Positions 19,050 to 31,929 of a stretch of DNA of 64,000 bases are shown piece by piece. Under the pieces are notes generated by a model. That model was not told where the DNA came from. It saw only the letters and a program-made list of their open reading frames with translations, and searched no databases. The stretch covers positions 578,001 through 642,000 of the forward strand of contig JALIZF010001746.1 of the NCBI GenBank assembly GCA_029948255.1. The letters run 5' to 3'. The position numbers and the translations under genes are program-made. Position 1 is the stretch's first letter. Each line of letters starts with the position of its first letter. Source of the stretch: Telmatactis stephensoni. Its lineage: Eukaryota; Cnidaria; Anthozoa; Actiniaria; Isophelliidae.

Positions 19050-21440
19050 TCTCTTTGGCTAGAGAATTGGGGTTCCTGTGCTATAAAATCTTGGAAAAAG
19101 TATTTTCACATTAATAGAGGGGACACAGGGAACTAGCAGTTTTTAATTTTGTTTTTTGTTTTGTTTTTGAGTTTCCAAAAAACAAGTTTTTAAAATCGGA
19201 AAACTTAGAATTTTTCTTGACAAGCTAGATAATTGTCAAAAGATGCATGATGTGTTGTTCGTAGTCAAGCCTTATAAAAGAATTACTTCAATGTAGCTAA
19301 TTGTGAAATTGATCTTTTTCAAAGTACGAACACTGCAACAGATTTGCCTTTTGTGAGAACCAAAATAATTTTCATCAGATTATCTCTATTCTCTCGGTCT
19401 ATAACTGATTTGAGTAGAGAAAAATAAAAGCGAGCGCGCAAGCTGCGAAGCACTCGAACTGACTAGCAGCGGCGGGAGACGTTTTACACATTATGCAAAC
19501 TGATAATTTGGATTTAGAATAAAAATAGACTGTAGTTTTTGACTGTTCTCTACAGGGGTGCTTTATCCAAAACACTTATCAAAATTGTTTTTCTTTTTTC
19601 TTCATGAATAATGTTAACTTTACATTGATTGTTTTTCTTTTAAACTAAAGAAAGATCCACAGTTTTGAATCCTAAAACTGAACTTTGCTGTTTAGTTCAC
19701 AAAGTGCATTAAAGGAATTTTAAACCTTGGTTAATTTTGAGCCAAACAGTCTTTCTAATCCGTCAATTTTTCTCAGTTTCAGGAAATGAATTATCACAGC
19801 CACCTGCATTCTTCCACACACACACACACTACACTTAGGATCCTTCCACTCGAGCAAATTTTCTTTGACAAATATATGTTTTTACGAGTGTCGATGAGAA
19901 AATGTGACCAATTTTCATATGATAATTGCGTTTGAAATATACTTGTGTAGACTGAATTAAAATATTCATTTGTCAAAGGAAATTGTGAGGAAATTTGTCA
20001 TAGAATTAAATTTGCTGATATGTGGAAGGGTTTTTATAAAAGTCATGACAGGATGAAGTCATTATTACATTCCTCGTTTATTCGAGAGAAACGAATTAAT
20101 CGATGTTTGAAACTTCTAAGGATGAGGGAGACTGGAACAGTTTGTATCAAAACTTGTCGAAGAATGTGATAATTGGCTGAAAAATTATAATTAGACAAAT
20201 AATATTTTGAAGGTAGTTTTACGTATTCTCACTCTGATTTTTGGCGTTTTGAGTCCGAGTTTCAACTTATTTTCATCTCATTGATTTTCCATGCATATTT
20301 GTTTCATTTTGTATCAGCTGTTTGTATCATCACATCAGAAACATTTTTAAAAGGCTCTTACAAGAGACTGTGTATCAAAACTCGATGGACTTCTATCACT
20401 TCTATCACTTCTATCACTATCACTATTGATCCAACTCTCAGCACTCAGGCGAGTGCTATTAGCTTCAGGTATACTTGCTCTACGTAATATATTCCTAACT
20501 CAAATCTAATAAATAAAACTTGATAAAAACGTACTTACTGTTTTGTTGATGACCTTATAGTGCTAGAAACTCTTGATAAAGTTTGCATGTAATGCTTCCT
20601 TGCTGTGTTTCAATTGGTGAATTGTAAGAAACCACGAAATTAGTACTCAGTCCTACTCGCATAAGTCAGTAAAAAGATTGTTAAAAAAATTGACCGATTT
20701 AGATTTTAGGGTTTTATTTAGACCTTTTATCGCTTATATTCCGCATTATTCATTTAAAACTAACTTACTGAACAAATTAAATCAGGAGAGCAGTTTACGA
20801 AAGCCGACTCTCGACCCGCGCCCGCCCTAAACCTCGGCAGCTAAACTCAGTGACTTGCCAGTTGTAAGTGCATTATACCATGCCTATATGAATATTTTGC
20901 GCTATATATTGAAAGTACGAAGATACCAGCGAAATAAGACGTACGCTTCTTCTCCTAGATGCTATTTACACAAGACGCAACCTCTTCGTATAAACTATAT
21001 TTTAGTCCTCAACAAAATAAGAATAGCTCAGACGGCTGTTTCTCACTAAGCCACGTCTTAGACTAAAGGCTACTTTTACCTATACAATATTCGTCGCGCG
21101 CATACAACTTGCTTACGACTTGACTTGCGTCTCAGAATATGCATGAATATACACTTATTACTCAGGCGCTCCGCAGAAGGCCTGAGTTTAAAATTCGGGT
21201 TCGTTTTTCTTCGTCAGTCACAAATCGATGTCGAGTCTGTAACGCGCATGCCTGAAGTCTAGGCGCATGCGTAGAATGAGCTATGTATGAGCACATGGTC
21301 AATAACCCGTTTCGTCGTTGGAACTTTTAGCCGTTAGACGGTCTAGTCAATGAAAGTAAGCATGCATTCTGTAAGTTTTAATACGCTCAAGCCACACACA
21401 AGTGCACTCACCGTTTGCAGTAGATCTAGACCCACACTAA
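19050..21440. other. Gene-free interval
   Basis: No supported exon. A short tandem repeat of CACTTCTAT lies at about 20389-20425. The inverted word GCGCATGC recurs near 21243-21272. Confidence 0.5.
20389..20425. repeat. Short 9-bp tandem repeat
   Basis: Three to four copies of CTTCTATCA followed by CTATCACTAT. No function seen. Confidence 0.7.
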
Positions 21441-21443
21441 AAT

Positions 21444-21716
21444 ATGTCGAGCGTTTTCGGAACGGGTTGGTCTGCGAACTTTACGAGAGCCGGATCAATT
21501 TACGCGCGAGCGAACATTCAAGTCGAGAATCATACTCTATCAAATGAGCTATCTAACGATTCAAAACGCTATGAAGTGGAATCACAAACAGTCACAAAGG
21601 CCAAAAATCAGTTTATTATCGAAAGCCAACACAGTACTGCTACTGATCAGGAAATGACTCTTGGTAGCGTTGTAAGTGGAGAAGATACAACAACAGCCCA
21701 TCTTTTACCTTATCAG
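21444..21716 (+). CDS. Possible first coding exon, unknown gene
   Basis: Open from ATG at 21444 for 91 codons to a donor CAG/GTGACT at 21717. The peptide starts MSSVFGTGWSANFTRAGSIY and is rich in Ser, Thr, Asn and Gln, with no domain or signal peptide that I recognise. Composition is protein-like, but no downstream exon could be joined. An earlier donor GTAAGT at 21672 is also possible. Confidence 0.35.
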
Positions 21717-21799
21717 GTGACTTGCAAAATCATACAGAAGACATCAGATCCCGCTATCTGAAGTATATTTTTAATTCTATTCATGTTAACTTCCGTAGG

Positions 21800-22765
21800 C
21801 ATCTACTTAGAGATCGTGAGCCCAGTATAGAATGCCAATACGAACTCTGAAAAGTCTGCACAACAAGAGCAGAAAGCTTAGACATGCAGTTTGTCTGCGA
21901 ACATATTCGTTCAATTGTACCTAAATCGTTAAAGTGCATTGTTATGTGAAAGTTAGAAAAGTTCCAAAAATTGAATCTAACACAAAGAATACAAAAATAT
22001 TAAAGTCCCAATAAAGTCTAGCCAGAAATCATTTCTCTCAAAAGAACTTGGCCACTGAAACAAAAATATTTTGAAAAGTGGGTATTTCTATTTCTGTTGA
22101 CCGGGGAAAAGCGCTGCAAAGTTGGAGAAAAGGCACATTTTGGGCATCCTGTGGAAAAATTTGTGAGAACCCTGGGAGACTGAGACCCAGGAATAAAGTT
22201 TAATTTAGAGGCTACAAGCTCTTAATATCCTTGTATATTGTTGCCGGTTGGTATACACTATATTTAACTTGTGCTACAAATCCTACTACTTTGATATAGC
22301 TATTTTCAGCTCTTTCTTCGAGTCTAAATGCCGTGATTCCGGATATTACGTCACAATGTGCCTTACATTACGTCACAATGTCAAAGCTTATTATCAACCA
22401 AATGAGTTTATTATTAACCAAATTCGTCCCAGCCTTCCAAAGAATGCGGATTTTTGTATGGAGCAACAGCTTTGAACGGACGGATACACTGGAAAAAACC
22501 TTACATCTTTGACGTCGCTTTAATTATATTTCGCCAAGATACTCAACTTATAAAAAATATACATTTTCGCTAGGGCTTATAGGCACTTTAACATCATACA
22601 AAAATAGGCTTTTGTTTAAATGTTGTGTATCTAGGAGGATTCATCAAGCGATATTAAAGTTAAGAATTAGAGTTAATCGGTATTTATCGTTGTTTTCATG
22701 TAGCAGTACCATATAGCCAAGGTGAATATCCATAAAGTGCGCCTGAGTACACGCAGTTATGCGTC
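21800..22765. other. Gene-free interval
   Basis: Nothing recognised apart from two close copies of ATTACGTCACAATGT near 22345-22382. Confidence 0.45.
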
Positions 22766-23050
22766 TTGTTTCAAAAAACATTGTCGCGGTTCAGAGTAAC
22801 AAGCGTCAAGCCAAGACCGAAAATGAGTGCTGGTTTTGTTTGTAATGTATTCAAATCAGACTCGTTCTATTAAATTAATTACAAAATGTGAGCATTTCAA
22901 GTCCTTGTTAGTATACCGCGCGCACTCAGTTCTTTTGATAACAAGTCTGATTTGAGTATAATATCGATTACTAGCAGCACAAAACCTGCATTTCGGGCTT
23001 GCCTTAACGCTTGTTGCTTTGAACCGTGACAACGTTTCTCAAAATAAGTG
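22766..23050. mobile_element. Inverted-repeat MITE (family B)
   Basis: Arms at about 22766-22845 (TTTCAAAAAACATTGTCGCG, then GCGTCAAGCCAAGACCG) and about 22976-23050 (its inverted form, GCTTGTTGCTTTGAACCGTG). The same arms form the outer ends of the composite foldback at 43474-44376. Confidence 0.65.
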
Positions 23051-23339
23051 TATACTCTTCTATTTAAGTTGTGGGCTTGATTTACATGAAGAAATTCCTC
23101 GTTTATATAACGCAAGTTTGGTACTTTTAGTTGTAGGCAAAAGTTGTGCAATGTCTATACGGAGATATACCTTATCTGAGTGCGTCTTATCTCGCTTGTA
23201 TAAATAGACCTTTTATTATCAGCATGACATTTACACGTGACACGGCAACGTATTATCCGACGGCACCCCCAGCGGTAAGGTCGTGCTGCCTGATAATCAA
23301 GCTATTCTTCTCTACTGGATACAGACCGCAGTGTAACCA

Positions 23340-25487
23340 ATAGGGACATGTAACCCGAGTAGCTGGCCCTCAGAGGAGGGGAGAAGGCGAAGGAAGTTTA
23401 AAAAGGAGCGCAAATTGAGGCCCCATAAGGGGGGTTGTTGATATCCCGTATCCCCTTAATGTTTGCTGTAAATATCAGGTATCCCCATAATTGTGACGCT
23501 TTGTATCCCCAAAATTAACAAGTCATTTTTGGATACAGAAATAGCTAATTCAGCTAGTATGGCCTATTATATAAGAACTCTATTCTGCATGTGTGACGAT
23601 CTATTTGATTATACTGATATAACTACATTACGTGATGGTTAGCTTAGCATGAAGATCATTATCGATATATATTGTAACAAAGGGCGTAAAAGCGAAGCTT
23701 TCAGGCAAAAGATTCTTGCTGATTTGAGATGCTTTCGCCAAAACAAGAAGCGAGTAGAAATTCCACAAAGATCAAAGTTTGTTTGTTTGTTTGTTTTTGT
23801 GCATTATGGGCCAGTTAGAATTTGCGAGAGCGAAGCGCGAGCCACTCGGCAAAAAGAAAAAGAAAAATAAGTGCAATACATATTTGAAAATTTCGAAATC
23901 TGATTCATTGCAAACTATTGTCAAAAGGAGTTCAGACAACGATGCTGAAGCGTCGCGCTCGTTTTAGGCCTTATTTAATTTGATTAAAATTTTACGACTT
24001 TTACCACAAATATAATAGGGAGCTTGCAGGTGCCAAGTGAGTTTTTAAATTTTAATCCCGGTAACAAAAACAAAAATATGATATTTGAAAAGATCTAGAG
24101 CATACCAAAGTTAGTAACAACTGAAATTTCTAAAGTATTTTCGATGATAGCAACATAGTTACGAGCAGTCGAATTTGTTAACGTTATTTTTCTAAAGGAA
24201 CATTGGGCGATGTAGGGCAAGCCAACCACCGAACGTTTGTTTAGAAAACGGCAAACTTCGGCCGCCCAAACCTTTGTCGCTATTCATCGAAACTACTTCA
24301 AAATTTTAATTTGTTCTAAGTTTAATTTGGTGTGCTCTTTTCAAGCATTACAAATATTGTTTGGATTACTATTTAAAATTCACGTGCCGACACCTGCAAA
24401 CTCCCCACTGTAAAAAAAAAAAAAAAAAAAAGAAACTTTGTGATGTCAAATTCACTGTCAATATATAAGAGTACAGACAATGGAAAACCGCCTACGATTT
24501 GGTAAGTCGAGAATAGGCAGGGTTGCGAGCGCGAAGCGCTAGCCGCTCGGAACAAATTATATGGTAAAGTAATTGGAGAGTTCTGACCTTATTAATTAAA
24601 TTTTATGAAAAAACTCAAATATCCCGTATCGATCCCGTAAAATTATGTTCCAAGATCCCGTATCCCCATAGGGGAAGGTACGTTTATTATGAGGGGGAGG
24701 GCTGGAGCCTCAGAGGGGAGGGTCATTAGTCAAATTTGTAGGCTCAAGGGGAGGGCTACGTCTTTTACTATTAGGTGAGCAAGGGGAGGGCCATCCCCTG
24801 TAGTTACACAAACTTCAGAAGTCTAGTATGTATAGTTCGATCCTGGTTTTGATTATCGCGACTTTGATACTTTGATACTATTTTTCACACAGTTGTTCGT
24901 CTATCTGTTCCCATGAGACAAAAGTTGTCTCACAGGACTCTAGTTCTCATTCGTCCATAAGCATAAGTCTCTATCAAAAAGACTTTCATCTTTAAATCAA
25001 CTTAAAACTGCAGTCACCTAGCTCATGCTCGTGTTAAAAGTATTAGAGACGGTACTCCCTTTAATGTTTACTATACGGGGATGCTCCGCCCGAAAGGGTT
25101 ACCTTTTTTGAGGCCAGAGGTATAGGGAAAGTTAGGAAATTTGTAATTTTTGGTATAAGACAGGCCAGAGAATTTTTCAATTTTGTGGGTATAGGAAAGG
25201 GTTTATGTTTAAAAAGGTCGCGAAAGGGTGCCTTTTTTCGTCAAAAGTATATCAAGAAGATACTTTTTGTCCTGTATACCAAAAGCGTCCCTATTTCTAT
25301 ACGTAAAACTTAAGGATATAAATAGTCTTTAAATACAAGACTTTCAAATTTTATTGTAAAACTCCCTGAACAAGTATAGAAGACTAGATAGATGAAACGT
25401 GGAGAGAAATTAAAAGTTTTACAACAGAGCATCTGTAGTGCTGCTCATTGGTTCTCTTGAAAAAGAATCGTTAAAAAAATCCTTGCA

Positions 25488-25518
<31 letters not shown>

Positions 25519-25800
25519 CAACAACAACAACAACAAAAACCCCTGGGTGTGCCAGGGGGAGGGCCATGAGTCAGTCTTGTTAGTTCTATGGGGAGGGTCA
25601 TAAGATTAGCTTTGGAATGAAGGGGGAGGGTTGTTTTTTTTCTTCTGAAAAATACTCCGAATTTTCCAGCCCTCCCCCCTGATAATAGACGTACCTTCCC
25701 TAACTTTTCTCGACAGTATCCCGTATCCCTATATGTTTTTCCTTAAATATCCTGGATCCCAAAACCCCTAATAGGGCCTCCAAATTGAAATCGCAACGGT
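23340..25800. repeat. Cluster of G-rich interspersed repeats
   Basis: Several diverged segments share words: TATCCCGTATCCCC (23440, 24650), GGTACGTTTATTATGAGGGG (24676) and its inverted form near 25680-25700, GGGGAGGGTCAT (24715, 25595), and AGGCCCCATAAGGGG (23420) against its inverted counterpart near 25770. The region reads as nested inverted-repeat transposons. The segment at 25078-25280 (CGAAAGGGTTACCTTTTTTG, CGAAAGGGTGCCTTTTTTCG) looks like a further repeat family. A (CAAAA)n/(CAA)n run lies at 25493-25535. Confidence 0.45.
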
Positions 25801-26795
25801 TTGTCAGCCTCACAAAACTTAGGTGGTCGTTAACTGATATTTAATATAGAAACTTCGAGGCTGTGAGCGTATGTTTTGTCTCCCCGATTAGTAGGGCCTA
25901 GGGCACCTGTGCTCGGCTAGAAGATAGAGACTTTAATAAAGTTATTATTATTATGTACATTTTATTCTGTTGGTCTTTAGTTCTAATTGGTTACACTTTT
26001 CAATGATCTTTTATCTGAGTCTGCATTTCTATGCTTACATGCTATTTATCACAAGCAACGTTAACTACAATTACATGGCATAACCTTTCAATAACCCTGG
26101 GCTTAAATATTAAGGCTAGTCTACTTGGTTTTGAAGGACGCACATCGAAAAATTCAGATATCTGCTAAAGAGATCCGTAAGTTCCTAAACATCCTTTCCC
26201 CAGCCTTTGCGTTGTGATGCCATAATATGTAAATTTACGATTTGAAGTCAATTCTCTGCGTTAGCACAGAATGAGGTAAATGCTGTCCACAACTTCAACA
26301 ATGAGCAATCAGTCAGAACAATATAATAATGTCGATATTAAAGTATTTCTATACGTAACCTACGTTCATGCTCTCTTCGATGGTTGAATTTTACGTTCTA
26401 ATTGTTGAGAAAATGAAGCGAAAAGCTCATGCCCTAATCATATTTCCGGGTCGAAAAAGTTGAGTCACCTCCAGCGGTTTTTAATGTAAATGTAAATGCT
26501 TTATAGTGGAAGAGAATTTAGCTAAATAAAGTTTTACTGAAAACTTTTCATGTTCCCAATCCAAACTTTTTTTGTACTTTGATATATACAAGGAAACAAT
26601 AGTGAGATGGAATTTGTGGAATAAAAAATGGGATCACCGTTCTTTCTTTTAGATATTGTGCAAAACGCTCCACTTTAGCGCATACATTCGGTCTTTTTCC
26701 GCGTGGAGACTGGGGCGAGTTTCTACAAAACAGAGCACGAGCTAAATAATCATATGTAGTTTAATAGCGTGCGCAATGCAAAACAGTTGAACCGC
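25801..26795. other. Gene-free interval
   Basis: No exon, repeat pair or RNA gene that I can support. Confidence 0.4.
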
Positions 26796-27262
26796 TTAAC
26801 ATTCGTCTCTTACCAATTGTGTGTCTTGACATCGATTGAGCATGTTCTATATTTCATCTAGTAAGTTATATCTTATTTCCTTCATAAGATGATTCAGTTC
26901 CATTACAGTGTTATCAGATTTTTCTTGAGATCCTAGTGATGGAAACAGCACAAAAAATAATTAAATGAAATAAAAAGAGTATTACTATTACCATGTGCAA
27001 CTGTGTGTTTCAAGCTCAGATATATAAATTATTGTTAATTATAAATCATTTTTGTAAATTACATGCAATTTAACATTCATCTCTTACTAATTGTGCGTTT
27101 TGACTTCCATAGAGCAGGTTCTATATCCTCTAACTTATTTTATATTTCCTCAAATTGATGTAGTACTTCCATTATTACAGTGTCACCAGATTTTACGTGA
27201 GGTCCTAGTAATGAAAACAGCACAAAAAAATAATTAAATGAAATAAAAAGAGTATTACTATC
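26796..27262. repeat. Tandem duplication containing an exon-like unit
   Basis: 26796-26993 and 27068-27262 are diverged direct copies; the best conserved part is AACAGCACAAAAAATAATTA followed by AATGAAATAAAAAGAGTATT. Read on the minus strand, each copy has an acceptor (CTAG) and a donor (GTAAGAG) around an exon-like unit. Confidence 0.75.
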
Positions 27263-27366
27263 GCTGGGTTTCATCAGACGTCATTCTCAAGCACATGCGG
27301 TGGTCAAACATTGACCACCATTTGAGGCAGATAATGAGATTCTTCAGCTGTTTGAAACCCAGCAAT
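27262..27366. mobile_element. Short hairpin MITE
   Basis: Ends TCGCTGGGTTTC and GAAACCCAGCAA, with an inner stem GGTGGTCAA/TTGACCACC. About 105 bp, directly after the tandem duplication. Confidence 0.6.
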
Positions 27367-27417
27367 TACTGTGGACTGTCAGTCCTGAATTCATTGACAT
27401 TCTTGGGCCACTAGAAT

Positions 27418-27615
27418 ATAAGCCCCAAGCGTGATGACGCTTTGACCCCCTCTCGATCTCTATACCAGTATCCTTTTCGAGTAGCTATTCTTCAGTAATT
27501 ATTTGTGTTTGTATTATCTCGATCGAAGGAATATAACATTTGAATATGAAAGGGCTCTTGAAAAGGACTATGGTATAGAGTGGGTCAAAACGTCTTCATG
27601 CTAGGCCAGGGGCTT
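27418..27615. mobile_element. Inverted-repeat MITE
   Basis: Arms of about 60 bp with gaps: ATAAGCCCCAAGCGTGATGA at 27418 and the complement of its diverged form ending GGGGCTTAT at 27615; inner parts GTATCCTTTTCGAG and CTCTTGAAAAGGAC also pair. Confidence 0.6.
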
Positions 27616-28129
27616 ATCCTCAAGCAGGCAGGAAAACATCGTTTGTTTTTAAAAACAAAGCAACAATGTATGCTATTCAGAGCCGATCTGAACCTAACTG
27701 AAAAGTCTCAGCCAATTGGCCAATTAAAGAATGACTTTAAATGACCCCTCTTATCTTTACGGTGTTTTGTTTAGTTTTGTTTTCCTTCTTCTTTCTTTGG
27801 TTCCCCTCATATGTACAAAAATGGCATTCCACCCCCTTCTTTTTACCAACTCACCTCCCTACTCTTCAATTTATGACCAGTCCCTTCAACACTGTTATGA
27901 AACTCAAAAACAAGATGCAGAAGCAAGGTGTTATACTAACATTATCCTAAACTACACACCCTTCGATTCCTTCTTTGCTGTACTTATTTATTTTGTTGTG
28001 GTATTCTTGCATCTGTTCGTTAAGTTGATTTATCAGCTGATTGTATTTTTCCTGAAGCTTTTACCAGTCTTGGTGCGAGCGGTGGACTTACAGGACTACA
28101 TCAGCAGACAGATCTTCAATGCATGAAAA

Positions 28130-30775
28130 TGAGTGTCTACGTTGTCTGTCCGAGATGCTTTTGATATTCGTTGTTGATGATAAGATTGTTAACTGAGCAA
28201 GTGAAGTAAGTAGAAATATCACATCAGTCTTAACAATGGTTATCGTGAAAAACCATTCTTGGATTGCAGTAGTGTGACAGATCGCACAATAATTATAGAA
28301 TTATAATAATTATAGAAGGTTGGCACATCCAAATTATACAACATCGAAAACTCAAATTAGACAGTAGGCACAAAACTGAAAAAGTCGATCTCAAAAAGTG
28401 CAGCAGGCATTTTAGGGTAGAAGCTGGTAACATAACTATTCTAAACTAATTTTTCATGCTGAATCCGAATATGACAGTTACGTACCAAGACGTATTCTGT
28501 AATCTTATAGGTGTTTCGTGAATTGCTACAGTCATTTCATACTAACGGCGTTTTCATGTAATTCCAAAAGTTCCCAAAATTAAAAACAGTGACCATAGCT
28601 GGAAAGAGCACATCAAAATCAATATCAGGATAACTCAGTGAAAACTCACCCAAATAGCTTCAAACTCGGCCAAGTAATATAAGACACAACAAGTCATCGA
28701 GGTAAGTCTCAGTTTTATTCACATAAGTACAATATTTTAAGGATGTAAAATATGACCGTTAATGTTCAGTTAAAACAATCCGGCGTTCGTTGTAATACAA
28801 TACCGCAGAATAAGAGCTTGGGCTGCCTGTGTTCTTGACGTCTGGCAAATAGTTCGGCCGTCCTCAAATATATACGTCTTGGCACCTTCACTTTTGGGCT
28901 GGCCCCCGTACGAAACCATTACTGTCTTGTGCAAAAACTCAAATCCTTTCAGAAAATTATGGCAAACATTTCTTAATTTAAAAGCGCGGAAGGTAGTAAA
29001 ATATAGTAAATATAGTGACAACGATATTTTCATTGCTGAAATATCCGTAACTTGAACTTGACTGAGCTCGTTAATATGAGGTCTTCGAAGCTTTGTCTGT
29101 CATTGAAAAGACACCACGGGATACCTGCATAATAATTAAATAACAATAGGCTTCACGGCTTGAAAAGTGCTGTGGAAATGCATTCCTATTTCAAAGAAAT
29201 AAGGGAAATTATAGAAACAATTGATCTTATTTACAAAAAATCAAAATTGGATATGAAATCTAACAAACTGCATGCAATTCAAATTTCGTTCGGAATGTAC
29301 TAAAACAGTTTCCATACGCGATCGATTGCATGGTCACACACCTCTCTAAAACGGACAACAGACACTTTTAAAATCAATTTAATTAGGTACAAAAACACTC
29401 CCTAAAATTAAACGGACACTAACTGGATGTCAAAATTTAAGCTAATGACTGAATACAAACAGATCACACCTAACAAAACTGTACGATCACTTGTAATGGA
29501 AGTCAAATATGTTTGCACAAAGTTCATATGAAGCCCAGCTACATTCATTGTTATAGGTTTTTGACAGCACTTTTTCCCTTGCTGACCGTGCAGAAAACAA
29601 AAGCATTCCTACATATATTAGACAACCAGTCAATGAAAACGTTTGGGTTACGTCAGACAAGCATAAGAAATGAAAGTAAAACAGACAATTGTACACGGTC
29701 AAGACCCTACTCAACCTCATGTTTGCTCCTTTGTCAGTCCCTTTGTTTACCGGGTTTCCCAATTGCAACCATTCCATCATACAAGATCGGTTTCTCTGTC
29801 CTTGAATAGCAATACCATGGCAACACTTGACTATAGTCGTAAGTTAACACAGTCAAATTTCATGACTCTATATAAGTCGGAAACCTCTCTAGCGAAGACG
29901 GACAGCTGTGGGGTGTCCATCTAAGAGATACTTAAGGCAAGTTAGATTATACTTTACACCCCGTATTTCTTTCTTATGCACAGTTGACTTTCCTACTGAC
30001 CATCCTTGCTCGACTGAGCTCATCGGCTATGACGTCGATCAACGGTAAAAAAATCTGACGCAATATTGCTAAAAAGTATTTCAAGACATGACCCTCTAAG
30101 GAAAACTCGTTTCCAAGAATTGATCATTATATTCGTAAGGTGCTAATCGAGGAAGACTGAGTACTAGTTTTTCTAAAGCAAGGCTGACAGAGACGGAAGT
30201 GGTTGGATGCTGCATAATTGTATTATTTCTGATAACCATACTGAATCGTTTAAAACGGTTAGTATACCCCTGAGATTATGACTTCAGTTGTATTGATCTT
30301 GTTTACAGTATGCCACTGTATGTACGTTAATATAATAGAGTACATTTAATCTTTTCAAATGCAAACGTACAGTAATTCAAATTATGCCAAACTCATAATA
30401 TTATAGTTCCAACTGCAATTTTGTATCTTTATTATTCGATCCGGTTGTGATCGCTTGCTATATACAAGAACTTCACTTTAAGCTAATATCGAACGTTGTC
30501 AAACTCCAAAACGTGACCTTAGACGTCCGTTGCGTCGTTCAGTGAGAATCTTAAAACTTGAAAAAAATCTAAGTCAAATTGATTCTAACTTTCTGCTATA
30601 TGTAGGGTACACCGTTCAGTACTTGAACAAATGTTTTAGCATCCGGCTCAGTGTATGTGATGTAGCTACAGCGACTGTTTTTCACTGTTAGTAGTTCAGA
30701 TGGCCGGAAACGACTGCTTGATTAGTTTTACATGAACTATGTATTATAATCAGTACTCTTAAATATATATTATAT
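28130..30775. other. Gene-free interval with one minus-strand ORF
   Basis: The 87-codon minus-strand frame at 28770-29033 contains SYGGQPKSEGAKTYIFEDG, which looks protein-like, but has no clear splice context or family. Near 29338-29930 there are CCTCTCTAAAACGGACA-type words recurring also at 39193, suggesting MITE remnants. Confidence 0.35.
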
Positions 30776-31738
30776 TTTATATAATAGAATTTTACGAGCG
30801 CGCGATCTGATTGGTCAATTAGCCATACTTTATCAGAGTACATGCAGATAATAGAAGTGACGTCACAAAATCAAAATCTTTTACTCACAATCTTTGTTGT
30901 GAGTCCTTCATGCCTATTTCATTCGCAAAATAAGCAAAAATTTATTCAGTAAACACAAGAAAATTCATTCCTTTATTGCACAATCCCTGGCGACCAAGTC
31001 CAAACAAGTGAAAATTCCCGCCATTTTCTGTTAGCGGACGCGCGCGTTTGTACACCCGAACAGCGGGAAAAGGTAATGCGATGAAAGAAAAGCAAACCTC
31101 TTTGCTTTTAAGTTGATTTTTACGCAAATAACACGGAAAAAAGACAGCAAATGTAAATGACCTTCAGGTTGTGGGTTTCAAGGCAAAGCTGACGTCTTCT
31201 ATAAACTGGAACCAAAACTTTTGGAGCTGTAAAATATAATTTGTGAGCTTTTTCGATCGAGTATTTTGGATGTTTGTCGAGGAGCTACAGTCTTCACTCA
31301 ACGTTGTAAAAGCAAGAATGTACTTAAATCTGAGTCTGAGACTCATTCAATATTTCTACGATTTCTGAAAACAACAATTGGAAGTCAACATGCTTGTTGA
31401 AGGCGACGACAAGAAGTTTCTTTACTTATCAGAATCCATTTTTGTACCGATAAGTACGCCTCGCCAACTTTGAAGATTCTGGATGTAAACCTCAGTTTGG
31501 ATCATGTCAGGCAAGATAGATTTTGGGGAAATCTAATCACCGGTTCAAAATAAATGAGGTAACTTAATGAATTACGTAGAATAAAACACTATAGAAAAAC
31601 TATTTTTTGCATAATTTTGACGATATGATAGTATCCTGTGAAATTTTGTCGATTCAATGTCGAAAGACGCGCGCTCTGTTTACCTAAATTTTTATTCTCA
31701 GTTTTGCTTTCTTTGCTCGTAAAATTCTATTATATAAA
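30776..31738. mobile_element. Non-autonomous TIR element, about 960 bp
   Basis: Perfect inverted ends: TATATAATAGAATTTTACGA at about 30778 and TCGTAAAATTCTATTATATA at about 31717. The interior (ORFs at 30942-31127 and 31164-31346, minus) has no recognisable domain. The piece GTCCGCTAACAGAAAA recurs inverted at 33653, so a related fragment may lie there. Confidence 0.55.
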
Positions 31739-31742
31739 GCAA

Positions 31743-31921
31743 ATAAATAAGGCTAGGCTGTGGTTTATACTCTGATGAAACACTCCTGAAGCTGTAAAAC
31801 ACTCAAAAAGCTATAGAAATCACTCGCCTACGGCTCGTGCTTTCTATAACTTTTTTCGTGTTTTACAGCTCCAGTCGTGCTTCATCAGAGTATAAACCAC
31901 AGCCTAGCCTTATTTATTTGT
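31743..31921. mobile_element. Hairpin MITE, about 180 bp
   Basis: Outer arms of about 48 bp (AATAAATAAGGCTAGGCTGT, then GGTTTATACTCTGATGAA) are exact inverted copies, and the inner portion also pairs (CTGTAAAACAC with GTGTTTTACAG). It directly follows the 960-bp element. Confidence 0.8.
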
Positions 31922-31929
31922 TAAATATT

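Larger units (their letters stand above)
26814..28060 (-). pseudogene. Relic of a coiled-coil gene with duplicated exon
   Basis: Three exon-like units on the minus strand: 27947-28060 (KLQEKYNQLINQLNEQMQEY, then stop), 27088-27204 (acceptor CTAG, donor GTAAGA; HVKSGDTVIMEVLHQFEEI, then an in-frame stop) and 26814-26932 (acceptor CTAG, donor GTAAGA; SQEKSDNTVMELNHLMKEI, with an in-frame stop further on). The two duplicated exons are homologous, and both break at a similar place. All three have a coiled-coil pattern. I read this as a decayed gene; the family is not recognisable. Confidence 0.35.

Noticed and set aside
27731..28126. 131-codon plus-strand hydrophobic frame resembling a membrane protein
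   Set aside because: It is antisense to an A-rich coiled-coil exon remnant; the complement of Lys/Gln/Asn-rich codons gives Phe/Leu/Val-rich shadows.
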